Assembly: GCA_019187405.1 (NCBI GenBank)
Contig: JABAQZ010000001.1
Coordinates: 1-64,000 of the forward strand
DNA length: 64,000 nucleotides
Direction of reading: 5' to 3'
Origin: Ignavibacteria bacterium
Lineage (GTDB): Bacteria; Bacteroidota; Ignavibacteria; Tepidaquicellales; Tepidaquicellaceae
Part shown: positions 39,814 through 47,144 of the stretch, piece after piece
Numbering within the stretch: the stretch's first letter is position 1
How the letters are laid out: every line of letters starts with the position of its first letter
The notes under the pieces: generated by a model
The model's input: only the letters and a program-made list of their open reading frames with translations
Told to the model about the DNA's origin: nothing
The model's database searches: none
Translations under genes and position numbers: made by a program

Positions 39814-39833
39814 TTGATAATTTACAGTTAGCT

Positions 39834-39945
39834 GTTAACAGTTAATAGTTAACAGTTAATAGTTAACAGTTAACAGTTAAGTGTTAACAGTTTAAAATTA
39901 ATAGTTAATTGCTATGAGTATACAGTTAAGAATTAACAGTTAACA
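39834..39945. repeat. Short 7-bp tandem repeat GTTAACA/GTTAATA and derivatives
   Basis: Six perfect alternating or repeated heptamers run from 39834 to 39875 (GTTAACA, GTTAATA, GTTAACA, GTTAATA, GTTAACA, GTTAACA), then degenerate copies to about 39945. It sits directly after the BNR protein gene. Such GTTAAC-rich intergenic repeats are common in Bacteroidota-type genomes. No protein or structured RNA is seen. Confidence 0.8.
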
Positions 39946-39966
39946 ATTTATAATGACTAATAACAA

Positions 39967-40046
39967 TTGATCCGCTGTGGCGGATTGAACATTTTACATT
40001 GTACATTGATTATTGATCCGCCGTAACGGATTGAACATTGAAAATT
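39967..40046. repeat. Palindromic spacer between the two tandem arrays
   Basis: Two small hairpins, ATCCGC-tgtg-GCGGAT (about 39970) and ATCCG-ccgtaa-CGGAT (about 40016), flanked by ATTGAACATT-type words related to the array that follows. No open reading frame of note. Confidence 0.6.
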
Positions 40047-40220
40047 CAACGTTGATAATTAAACATTGATAATTCAACATTGATAATTGAACATTGATAA
40101 TTCAACATTGATAATTCAACATTGATAATTCAACATTGATAATTCAACATTGATAATTCAACATTGATAATTCAACATTGATAATTCAACATTGATAATT
40201 CAACATTGATAATTCAACAT
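40047..40220. repeat. Twelve-copy 14-bp tandem array ending at a stop codon
   Basis: The unit CAACATTGATAATT repeats 12 times in phase from 40047 to 40214, followed by a 6-base partial unit. The first four copies carry single-base differences (CAACGTTG, AAACATTG, GAACATTG); copies 5-12 are identical. The last base of the partial unit is also the final base of the stop codon of the minus-strand gene at 40220. Having no spacers, this is not a CRISPR array. Confidence 0.92.
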
Positions 40221-42160
40221 CACGGTTTCTCCACCGAAATAAAATTCGCAGAATTATTATCTATGATTGCCGAATCAGATCCATCAACTATTCCATCTCC
40301 GTTTACATCCGTATCAACATAGCCAAATACAAAATTCGCCGCATCATTGTCGCAGATGCTGCCGTCTGCACCGTCAATAACTCCGTCCTGATTTACGTCT
40401 CCGCTGTATGCACAGTATCTGCCGCCTTTTAGAACTATGTTATTTCCGTATGCCGTTGATTGCGAAGTTGTAAAATCATATTCAGAAATACCGGATTTCA
40501 TCCATACAGGATTTGCGCTCCATGTTTCAAGAGCGTTCCTGTGTCTAATCTCGAGAAAGTAATTTCCTCCCGATGTTGTTGTAAAACTCATTGATCCTTC
40601 ACCGTTTGAATTAAGATACATCTTTCCCGTTTGCACTAAATTATATGGAGATGCTGATTCTCTCATATTGCATGTAATCGTATCCTGCACCTGAGTAGGT
40701 GAATTCCAGAATCCTTCGATTCCGTATTTGAGATTAAATTCAGACGCGCCGAAACTTCCGTCAAAGTTCATGTTCTGCGCAATGATGTCTCCCGTGCTCC
40801 ATGCCATTACTGTCATACCGGAATTTTTATCAAATGCCGACATCTTTCTGATTTTACTTCCTGATGATGTGCTTGCCGAAACAATGTTTCCAGTCCAGTG
40901 GAAATTTCCCGAAGGTCCCGTTCCCATTCCTTTGATTAATACATTCGAACTTCCGAATTGCGTCTCGCTGTAATTTACAATTACGGTTGTATCTTTGTTC
41001 CATGACTGAATAAAACTCAATTGATTATTATCCATCGATTTAAACTCTTTGCCGTTATCGCCCCATTGCCTGTTTCCTGCCGCATCAAACTTCTGTCCGT
41101 AAAGTCCGCCTACTACAGTCTGTCCGCCGTTTGTTTCCGTCCAGAACATTACCGTTTCACCCGTTGATTCTATATAATTCACCGTCGGAAGAAAGTGATT
41201 GTTTGTCGAAAGTAGTGAACCTTCCGAACCGTTTTTCGGAAACTGTATGACGCCGTTTGAATTAATTCTCTGAACAAAAACGCTCGCTCTTGCATCCGCG
41301 TTTCTGTCATCCTGCCAGCAAAGTACCGCTCCGTCGTTTCCGTCACTTATAATGTATGGTATGAATGAAATCCCCGACAACCTTCCGAGATTCTGAATGG
41401 TGTCCTGCGGATCCATCCAGAGCTTTGCTCCGGCTGAACTGAATTTCTGTATGAATAATTTTATTGATGAAGAAGTTGCAAAGTTTCCCGTCCATGCATC
41501 CCAGCTCATGATTACGCTGCCGTTATCTGATTTCACAAGCCGTGCATAACTGAAATTCTCCGTGCCGGTGCCTCTTAACTTCATCGGAGCCGTGCCCCAT
41601 TGAGGGTTTCCGTTTACATCAAGCTTCTGCATTGCGATTCTGTTGGGTCCGGATGCATAAGTCCATGCAAAAACATAATTACCGTCACCGGTAGCGCGCA
41701 CAACTGGTATATTCTGTGAAACTGCTGTTGAGTCAGTAAGTGAAATACCGCTTGTTCCCCAAAGCAACGTTCCGCCCGGACTGACAAGATACGCAAATGG
41801 ATTAAGAGTTCCGTTTCTGGTATCGGTAAACACTATGACTGCATTGTCATCAGCATCCACATCAATATTAAAATCCTGCAGAAAATTATTCTGCGCAAAT
41901 CCGCTCACAAGCATACCGTTAGTTCCAAACAAAGGATTCCCCGCAGGATCTAATCGCTGAAGATATACTTTATAATTCGGGACCCTGTTATCAAACCACA
42001 TGATATAGCATCCGCCGTCTGATGTCATTGCAGCTTTCGGGGTTGCCTGATCTCCGACTTCATTGCAGATGGTTGTATTAGCTGAAGTATTGGAAGTCCA
42101 TTGCGCATTTATGAATGCTGTGTTTATAATTAAAATAAGTATTAAATAAAAATTTTTCAT
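40220..42160 (-). CDS. Secreted propeller-like protein with C-terminal dockerin-like module
   Basis: A 646-residue protein with a signal peptide (about 1-19, ending INA). The main body has propeller-type repeats with alternating GGCYIMWFDNR, DNAVIVFTDTRNG and GAVLCWQDDRN, a pattern seen in large beta-propellers. The C-terminal 160 residues repeat the module of the 27.5-31.0 kb proteins: SPYNLVQ, IRHRNALETWS, YDFTTSQSTAYGNN, SGDVNQDGVIDGADGS, TDVNGDGIVDGSD, ending FISVEKP. There is no T9SS type A domain. The stop codon touches the 14-bp tandem array. Confidence 0.72.
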   Translation of the reverse strand: MKNFYLILILIINTAFINAQWTSNTSANTTICNEVGDQATPKAAMTSDGGCYIMWFDNRVPNYKVYLQRLDPAGNPLFGTNGMLVSGFAQNNFLQDFNIDVDADDNAVIVFTDTRNGTLNPFAYLVSPGGTLLWGTSGISLTDSTAVSQNIPVVRATGDGNYVFAWTYASGPNRIAMQKLDVNGNPQWGTAPMKLRGTGTENFSYARLVKSDNGSVIMSWDAWTGNFATSSSIKLFIQKFSSAGAKLWMDPQDTIQNLGRLSGISFIPYIISDGNDGAVLCWQDDRNADARASVFVQRINSNGVIQFPKNGSEGSLLSTNNHFLPTVNYIESTGETVMFWTETNGGQTVVGGLYGQKFDAAGNRQWGDNGKEFKSMDNNQLSFIQSWNKDTTVIVNYSETQFGSSNVLIKGMGTGPSGNFHWTGNIVSASTSSGSKIRKMSAFDKNSGMTVMAWSTGDIIAQNMNFDGSFGASEFNLKYGIEGFWNSPTQVQDTITCNMRESASPYNLVQTGKMYLNSNGEGSMSFTTTSGGNYFLEIRHRNALETWSANPVWMKSGISEYDFTTSQSTAYGNNIVLKGGRYCAYSGDVNQDGVIDGADGSICDNDAANFVFGYVDTDVNGDGIVDGSDSAIIDNNSANFISVEKP

Positions 42161-42302
42161 TTTGAATTTAATTAAAATTAAAAACTTGTTTTTGTAAAAT
42201 AGAAAAACTGAATAAGCATTACAAATTAGAAATTGAATTTGTATACATTATTGAATTAGATTGATACTAAGACACAAAAATAGTAATTTGCATTGTATTT
42301 TT

Positions 42303-42375
42303 GGACAGGTAGCTCAGTCGGTAGAGCAACGGCCTGAAAAGCCGTGTGTCGCCGGTTCGATTCCGGCCCTGTCCA
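42303..42375 (+). tRNA. tRNA-Phe(GAA)
   Basis: The acceptor GGACAGG (42303-42309) pairs with CCTGTCC (42368-42374), discriminator A42375. The anticodon stem ACGGC/GCCGT frames the loop CTGAAAA with anticodon GAA at 42336-42338, and the T arm GCCGG-TTCGATT-CCGGC is intact. CCA is not encoded. Its 3' half and downstream terminator are duplicated 139 bases further on. Confidence 0.96.
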
Positions 42376-42415
42376 CTTTTTTAATTTTCAATTTTAAATG
42401 TGCAATGTTCAATTA

Positions 42416-42438
42416 GCGAAGACTCCTTCGCTTTTTTT
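42416..42438 (+). terminator. Rho-independent terminator after tRNA-Phe
   Basis: GCGAAG-actc-CTTCGC (42416-42431) followed by seven T. It belongs to the 82-bp segment that is repeated downstream. Confidence 0.88.
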
Positions 42439-42460
42439 ATTGTACAAATGTCTTTATTCA

Positions 42461-42540
42461 ACGTAACAGTCTGAAAAGTCCCGACTTGTCGGGATTCGAT
42501 TCCGGCCCTGTCCACTTTTTTAATTTTCAATTTTAAATGT
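42461..42540 (+). pseudogene. Truncated tRNA-Phe 3'-end copy
   Basis: An 82-bp segment starting with the T loop of tRNA-Phe (42356-42437) is repeated exactly at 42495-42576. Upstream of it, CAGTCTGAAAAGTC recalls a degenerate anticodon arm, but the 5' half is missing. TCCCGAC-tt-GTCGGGA then replaces the T-stem 5' side, so a cloverleaf cannot form. It is an apparent tRNA pseudogene or a duplication scar. Coordinates cover the tRNA-like part only. Confidence 0.75.
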
Positions 42541-42554
42541 GCAATGTTCAATTA

Positions 42555-42576
42555 GCGAAGACTCCTTCGCTTTTTT
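42555..42576 (+). terminator. Second copy of the tRNA-Phe terminator
   Basis: GCGAAG-actc-CTTCGC followed by six T, an exact copy of the hairpin at 42416. The 300 bases from here to the cytochrome gene are AT-rich. They contain the perfect inverted repeat GGTATAATTTC / GAAATTATACC (42626-42636 and 42650-42660), a possible operator. Confidence 0.85.
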
Positions 42577-42868
42577 GTTTTATTTAAGTTTTTTATTCAT
42601 CTTTACAACCTGAAAAATTACCTAAGGTATAATTTCCAAATTACTCATTGAAATTATACCCGATAATGTATATACCTCTGATATAATTTCTAATTTCCTT
42701 CATTCCCCTTTTTCAAAATTCCAATTTGTCCCCAAAATGTGTCCATTTTTTCCCCACTTGAAAAATCTAATGCTTAAAGCTGCAAAATAAATGTGTGTTT
42801 TATTCTGGAACGGTTATTGATACTATTATTCTCAAGAACAAACTTTAAGGTAATTAAAACCAAAAATC

Positions 42869-44953
42869 ATGAAAGCTTTAATACTAAACTTTGCAATTTT
42901 ACTTATGTGTGCGGGACTGGCATTCTCCGCACCAAGACCAAAAATATTTAACCATGCCACAAATCCGGAAATGATAAAAACCCTGCCGGAACTGGTTCCT
43001 GATTCCTGCGTTGCTTCAGGTCTCGTTGCAGTCGGAAAAGGACAGTTTGTCTATTTGTCCGCTTTTAATTTCGGCGATACTTCTTCCATTTTAAGTCAGA
43101 CTTGGTCTTTTGTATCGAGACCAACTGGTTCAAATGCAACTCTTGTGAATATTCCTTCACTGAACTGGTACAAATTCAAAGCTGACTCAATGGGCACATT
43201 TGAAATCAGGGTTTCAATTACTACTTCTACCGGCACAAAAGACACTACAATGAAAATCTTTTCCACAAAGTATGTCGGAACCGGTAATTTCGAAGGAGTC
43301 CCTGCCCTTTATCCCAACTGTATGGTCTGCCACTCGGGCAATCCGAACTTTGCAGACATATTCAACAGATGGAAAGTCAGCGGACACGCAAACATTTTTA
43401 GATATGAAATTGACAGCGGAGCTGCATATTACAATACAAGCTGCATGAAGTGTCATACCGTCGGCTATGACCATAACACAGTTACCGACAATAACGGATT
43501 CGATGATGTTGCGCGAAGAGTAGGATGGACTTATACAGCTCCTCCAAATCCTGGAAAATGGGACAGTTTAAAAACCCGTTTCCCTGAACTCGTGGCTTTT
43601 GCAAGCATCGGCTGCGAAAACTGTCACGGCGCGGGATTCTCTCATGCATCAAACGGCGGTGATACAAACAGAATCGAAATTTCATATAATTCAGGTATGT
43701 GCGGCAACTGTCACGGCGAACCGTGGAGACACAGCAAATTCCAGCAATGGGAAAATTCACTCCACTCTGAAGCTGTATTCGAAGGAAGAACCGTAAGCGC
43801 AAGCCAGAGAAATACACTTAATGATTGCAATAGATGTCACGATGGAGAATCTTATGTTGATTTTACTAAAAACCGTATTGGGAAACTTAATCTTACAACA
43901 GCCGATCAGCAGATGATTTCATGTCAGGCATGTCACGATCCGCACGGCAACAGCAATGAGTATTCTCTTAGAAGCATTGCCACAGGAGCGGATACTCTGG
44001 CAAACGGAGTTTCATTTGCTAATGCCGGAACAGGCAAGGTCTGCATGACTTGTCACATGGCAAGAAGAAATACTTCCACTTACGTTACTGCAGGCGGCTC
44101 GCTTACCAGCACCTGGGGTCCGCACCACAGCGTTCAGGCTGACGTGCTTCTCGGTACTAATGCCGCTACTTTCGGCTTCCCTTACATAACTGGATCTCAT
44201 AAAAACATCGAAAACACATGCGCCACCTGTCACATGGCGGAAATAACGGACACAGGCACAGTAACAAGAGACAAGGTCGGAGGTCACTCAATGAATCTTC
44301 ATTATGAAGCTACTAATTATGATCATACCGAAGGATGTCAGAGTTGTCATGCAGGCGTTACTTCTTTCGAACAGTTCATGGCTCCGCAGGACTTTGACGG
44401 TGACGGAACAACCGAAGACTGGATGAGTGAAGTTAACGGCTGTCTTACAAATTTAAGAATTGATCTGCCTCCGAGAGGAGTTGACTCTGTTGCCTGGCAA
44501 CTCATTGCTCAGGATTCATCCAATCTTAATTTAAGAAAAGCTTACTGGAATTATCTGCTAATTACCGAAGACCAGAGCGCCGGAATGCATAATCCGTTCT
44601 TTACCATTCAGGTATTACTGACATCGAGGAATTATACCGTGGGAATTCAGCAAGCAGGAACGGAAATTCCGGGTGTTTATGAATTATCCCAAAACTATCC
44701 GAACCCGTTCAATCCGACAACAAAAATAGATGTTTCAATACCAAAGACAGAACAGGTTACGCTTAAAATATATGACATAACAGGAAGAGAAATCAAAACT
44801 CTTATTAACAATCAGACATTGCTTGCCGGGAAATATACGGTTGACTGGAATTCACTCGATAATAATGGACTGCAGGTCTCTACGGGGGTTTATTTCTACA
44901 GGATCACTGCAGAAGGTTTTGTTACCACGAAGAAAATGATGCTGATCAAATAA
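42869..44953 (+). CDS. Nine-heme cytochrome c with T9SS type A sorting domain
   Basis: A 694-residue exported protein. The signal peptide is about 1-20 (ending AFS-AP). Residues about 45-135 look like an immunoglobulin-like or PKD-like beta domain. Nine CxxCH heme sites follow, with first cysteines at 151, 192, 249, 278, 320, 352, 392, 451 and 490. A linker leads to a T9SS type A domain at about 606-694 (ELSQNYPNPFNPTTKIDVSIP, ITGREIKTLI, VYFYRITAEGF, KKMMLIK). T9SS export would place the hemes at the cell surface, suiting extracellular electron transfer. The partner is not seen, and a detoxification or nitrite-type role cannot be excluded. Confidence 0.9.
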   Translation: MKALILNFAILLMCAGLAFSAPRPKIFNHATNPEMIKTLPELVPDSCVASGLVAVGKGQFVYLSAFNFGDTSSILSQTWSFVSRPTGSNATLVNIPSLNWYKFKADSMGTFEIRVSITTSTGTKDTTMKIFSTKYVGTGNFEGVPALYPNCMVCHSGNPNFADIFNRWKVSGHANIFRYEIDSGAAYYNTSCMKCHTVGYDHNTVTDNNGFDDVARRVGWTYTAPPNPGKWDSLKTRFPELVAFASIGCENCHGAGFSHASNGGDTNRIEISYNSGMCGNCHGEPWRHSKFQQWENSLHSEAVFEGRTVSASQRNTLNDCNRCHDGESYVDFTKNRIGKLNLTTADQQMISCQACHDPHGNSNEYSLRSIATGADTLANGVSFANAGTGKVCMTCHMARRNTSTYVTAGGSLTSTWGPHHSVQADVLLGTNAATFGFPYITGSHKNIENTCATCHMAEITDTGTVTRDKVGGHSMNLHYEATNYDHTEGCQSCHAGVTSFEQFMAPQDFDGDGTTEDWMSEVNGCLTNLRIDLPPRGVDSVAWQLIAQDSSNLNLRKAYWNYLLITEDQSAGMHNPFFTIQVLLTSRNYTVGIQQAGTEIPGVYELSQNYPNPFNPTTKIDVSIPKTEQVTLKIYDITGREIKTLINNQTLLAGKYTVDWNSLDNNGLQVSTGVYFYRITAEGFVTTKKMMLIK

Positions 44954-44991
44954 CTTACCTGGATTAGCTTTCATGGCTGACTCCTTAAATG

Positions 44992-45023
44992 CAGGGTGCC
45001 GCAGTGATGCGGCATCCTGTTTT
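44992..45023 (+). terminator. Rho-independent terminator after the nine-heme cytochrome gene
   Basis: A 12-bp stem CAGGGTGCCGCA (44992-45003) / TGCGGCATCCTG (45008-45019), with one G-T pair, loop GTGA, and TTTT following. It is 38 bases past the stop codon. Confidence 0.88.
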
Positions 45024-45155
45024 ATCTTAATGAAAGCAGAAGCCGGCAAAAATGGATTCAAATACTGTGATAAAAGTAAGATAATTTTTGAATATCATTG
45101 ACAGTCACAATATTTTAGTCTTAAGTAAAAATTAAAGAATGAAAATTTTCGGAAA

Positions 45156-45248
45156 ATGAAAACGCTTGCCAAAATAATTTTACTTTTCTTATTAACAATT
45201 TCAATCATTACAAATGCATATGCATTTAATCAAATTAAATGTAACTAA
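45156..45248 (+). CDS. Orphan 30-residue signal-peptide-like ORF
   Basis: An ATG-started 30-codon frame encodes a textbook Sec leader: basic MKTLAK, hydrophobic IILLFLLTISII, then TNAYA with a likely cleavage site, followed by only seven residues and a stop. It could be a remnant of a secreted-protein gene or a real tiny secreted peptide. The 547-bp gap that holds it (44954-45500) also contains a terminator and the hairpin element at 45260. Confidence 0.4.
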   Translation: MKTLAKIILLFLLTISIITNAYAFNQIKCN

Positions 45249-45259
45249 GCTGTATATTA

Positions 45260-45343
45260 CAGTTCACTAAAGTTAACTGCAATAGATACTAAAAAATATA
45301 TTTTCTTTTGCAGTTGCTTTTAAGCAACTGAATTAGTGAACTG
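45260..45343. other. Large imperfect palindrome, possible structured RNA or insertion remnant
   Basis: CAGTTCACTAA (45260-45270) pairs with TTAGTGAACTG (45333-45343). Inside, AGTT/AACT continues the stem across a 3-base bulge. AACTGCAA (45275-45282) pairs with TTGCAGTT (45308-45315), and GCTT-tt-AAGC (45316-45325) forms a small hairpin. Together these allow a three-way-junction fold of 84 bases. No T tract follows, so it is not a simple terminator. I do not know a matching RNA family. Confidence 0.55.
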
Positions 45344-45500
45344 AAATAGAATTAAAACTATGTCGTTGCCTAAAAAAGGATGTTATCGCAAATCTTTATA
45401 TATTATTTGGAATATAATATTAGCAAAGCCGGTAACATTTTTAAAACAAAATCCTATGCATTAAACCATTTAAACATTTTAGCAGAATAATCACAGCAGT

Positions 45501-47144
45501 TTAATAAATCCCCGTTTCGCCTTCGGTATTATCTTTTTCCATTGATGCACGTTCCAGGCTCCTGATCATTATTGTGACTGAACCCGTTCTGTAATCGTCT
45601 TCATTATACTGAATTTCAACCGGCATGTCATAAATAAGCTTAACCTTCTTTCCGGGTGAGAGAGTGTTTTTTGAAAAATTGAAGCTCAAGTCGCCAAGCA
45701 GTGACTTCTTTATATTGCCGAGATCTCCCGCCATTCCCTTTGAAACGGTGAACGAAGAAAATCCGCCGAGACATATATCCTGTTCATCTGCATTATCGGT
45801 TATAAGCCTGAAGCATTTTTTCTTCAGTATTAAATAAATAAGCAGAGCAGCGGCAAGCAGTACTGCCGCAATAATTCCGATCAGCACAAATAATCTCCAA
45901 GGTCCGTATTTCATTCTGATCTCGAGAGGAATTTTCGTAATAATCTTTTTGTCTTTTAACACCGGCTGAAAAATCTCAGGAACTGTCTGCAGTGCAAACA
46001 ATTCCCTGAACGAATTCACATACTCCTGATCAAGCAATATGTCAACGTCGCTTACCGTCAGCACAAGATCTCCGCCGATTGCAAAATCTTCTTTGAATAT
46101 CGTATTGAAAGAAAAATTCGGGGTTATTTCAGGCAGATTAAAAATTACGGAAAATCCCGTTACCTCTCCTTCGGGAGAAACATTGCTTACTGTCGAAGGC
46201 GATATGGTCTGCGTTCCGAGCGACTTTACCGAGTAATCCGTCGAAGTGAAATTCTCAAGCCCGACATTAAGCCTTGCGCTTCTTATTATGTATGGATACA
46301 AATTCGATTTTAAAGAAAGATCGTTAAATGTTTCTCTGACCTTTTCGCCTTCTTCAAAACCGTAACCGCGCAGGTATGATCCGTCATAATAAAGCTTTCC
46401 TTCGGTAACCCTGCTTTGAGTGATTCTCGGTCTAAGGACAATCGTTCCCATGTCAAGAGGTTTAAGCGTAATCGCTTTCTGCTTTATTCCTGCTCCGCGA
46501 AGTATTGAATCGAAATAAACAAGATCTTGCTGCGAGAGAGTTTTTGCCGAATGGACTATGCCGTATGCTACAAATCCTTTTGCCGTGTCGCCGCCGTCTA
46601 TCGCCTTTTCAGGAAAAGGATACAACAGAATTTTCTGAATCGCCGGATCGCTGCGGAGCTTATTGTAAAAACCCAAAGTATTCTGAAACGACGAATCGCC
46701 GCTTCCCGAATTGTCATTTATATTGTCGGTAATCAGCCAAATAATTCCCGTCTTCCCTTCCAGCGCGGATATGCCATCGTTAAGAGCTTCAATCAGATCG
46801 GTTGTTCCCGTCCTGTTGTCATTGCCGATCATCATTTCAAACTTGCCCATTACCTCGTCCGGATTAAACTGCCCGGCGTTGCCTTTGAAAATTACTTTGG
46901 GAGATGAAATGTTTCTCTTTGCATCGGTTTTTGTAAAAAGCATTACTTCAGCATTGTCATTTTTGTTTATTGAATTTTTAATCAGTGCTTTGCTGAAAGT
47001 TTTGAAATTACTTTGCGGAGAAAGGTAATAAGGCGACATGCTGCCTGAATTGTCAAAAAGAAATATAAAATTGTTTTCCTTTTGCGCGTAAGTTTCAGTA
47101 AACAAAAAAATCAATACGAGTAATTTCAGCAAAAAAATTTTCAT
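45501..47144 (-). CDS. Membrane-anchored von Willebrand factor A domain protein
   Basis: A 547-residue protein with a signal peptide (about 1-20) and an extracytoplasmic vWA domain (about 24-215). The MIDAS motif FDNSGSMS, the later TGTTDLIEAL threonine, and IIWLITDN aspartate are all present. A beta-rich middle region follows, then a membrane segment at about 418-440 (LIGIIAAVLLAAALLIYLIL) and a cytoplasmic tail of about 105 residues. Metal-dependent protein binding outside with signalling or anchoring inside is the plausible role. It follows the propeller gene immediately (47145), so the two form one unit. No MoxR ATPase, the common partner of vWA proteins, is nearby. Confidence 0.78.
   Translation of the reverse strand: MKIFLLKLLVLIFLFTETYAQKENNFIFLFDNSGSMSPYYLSPQSNFKTFSKALIKNSINKNDNAEVMLFTKTDAKRNISSPKVIFKGNAGQFNPDEVMGKFEMMIGNDNRTGTTDLIEALNDGISALEGKTGIIWLITDNINDNSGSGDSSFQNTLGFYNKLRSDPAIQKILLYPFPEKAIDGGDTAKGFVAYGIVHSAKTLSQQDLVYFDSILRGAGIKQKAITLKPLDMGTIVLRPRITQSRVTEGKLYYDGSYLRGYGFEEGEKVRETFNDLSLKSNLYPYIIRSARLNVGLENFTSTDYSVKSLGTQTISPSTVSNVSPEGEVTGFSVIFNLPEITPNFSFNTIFKEDFAIGGDLVLTVSDVDILLDQEYVNSFRELFALQTVPEIFQPVLKDKKIITKIPLEIRMKYGPWRLFVLIGIIAAVLLAAALLIYLILKKKCFRLITDNADEQDICLGGFSSFTVSKGMAGDLGNIKKSLLGDLSFNFSKNTLSPGKKVKLIYDMPVEIQYNEDDYRTGSVTIMIRSLERASMEKDNTEGETGIY

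Noticed and set aside
40047-40220. CRISPR array candidate
   Set aside because: The 14-bp units are contiguous with no spacers, far shorter than CRISPR repeats, and no cas gene is near.
45156-45248. Type I toxin-like peptide
   Set aside because: Hydrophobic small ORFs can be toxins, but this one has a signal peptidase site and no antisense RNA promoter that I can identify, so the leader-remnant reading is simpler.
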